Of a stretch of 13,689 nt of DNA, positions 13,616 through 13,689 are shown one piece after another. The DNA is taken from contig CAZVXL010000033.1 in the NCBI GenBank assembly GCA_964631595.1, positions 1 to 13,689 on the forward strand, written 5' to 3'. The notes below the pieces were generated by a model that worked only from the letters and a program-made list of their open reading frames with translations, ran no database searches and was not told the DNA's origin. A program made the translations under genes and the position numbers. The stretch's first letter is position 1; each line of letters opens with the position of its first letter. This DNA comes from UMGS1312 sp964631595 (lineage in GTDB: Bacteria > Bacillota > Clostridia > Oscillospirales > CAG-272).

Positions 13616-13689
13616 GAATGTTAAATGTATATTGATAGAAACTTCCTACGACTTAATCACATCTAAAAGCCTTTATTTACGCGGTTTTC
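13616..13689. other. AT-rich tail after the methyltransferase gene
   Basis: Of these 74 bases, 23 are G or C (about 31%), against clearly GC-rich genes before it. No gene, terminator or tRNA is recognised. A minus-strand frame with a stop near 13663-13665 could be the end of a leftward gene, but too little is present to judge. It may be ordinary intergenic DNA or the edge of an inserted element. Confidence 0.4.

Noticed and set aside
1..13689. CRISPR arrays, insertion sequences and transposase genes
   Set aside because: No regularly spaced repeats, terminal inverted repeats or transposase motifs were seen in the window.

Overview
The window looks like chromosomal DNA from a spore-forming, strictly anaerobic member of the Clostridia (Bacillota) with moderately high GC, perhaps an uncultured gut Oscillospirales- or Christensenellales-type bacterium. 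The evidence is a SpoIIR sporulation gene, a complete Rnf complex in the Firmicutes order C-D-G-E-A-B, a clostridial ferredoxin-thioredoxin-reductase-like gene beside thioredoxin, strong AGGAGG ribosome sites and consensus promoters. The taxonomic call is inference.

Layout. Positions 1-62 hold the 5' part of a tRNA-Leu(UAA) read leftward from a perfect TTGACA-17-TATAAT promoter. Rightward from it, an extended -10 promoter drives a two-gene thiol-redox unit (FTR-like [4Fe-4S] protein, then thioredoxin) that ends in an intrinsic terminator. spoIIR follows, with a sigma-F-like promoter and its own strong terminator. A good sigma-A-type promoter at 1737-1765 and a roughly 180-base leader then open a long rightward transcription unit: rnfCDGEAB (1951-7770). 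After only 42 bases and no visible terminator come five more tightly packed genes (7813-13615): a B12-binding radical SAM enzyme resembling HpnJ, a GT-B glycosyltransferase, a P-loop kinase of thymidylate-kinase fold, an alkaline-phosphatase-superfamily phosphoesterase, and an RNA (uracil-5)-methyltransferase of the RlmD/TrmA family.

How the genes work together. Rnf couples reduced ferredoxin to NAD+ reduction and ion pumping, and is the energy core of the window. The FTR-like/thioredoxin pair would pass reducing power to protein thiols, possibly from the same ferredoxin pool. The first four genes after rnfB look like a small biosynthetic cassette for a glycosylated or phosphorylated lipid or glycan. 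Its substrate cannot be read from sequence, and it is the best candidate here for an undescribed pathway.

The most unusual individual gene is rnfG. It is about twice the usual length, with a highly charged cytoplasmic N-terminal extension of about 180 residues and an acidic Thr/Pro/Glu-rich C-terminal tail. The flavin-attachment motifs of both RnfG (SGAS) and RnfD (AGAT) depart from the common S/T-G-A-T form. The last 74 bases, after the methyltransferase gene, are abruptly AT-rich (23 of 74 are G or C) and may mark a junction.
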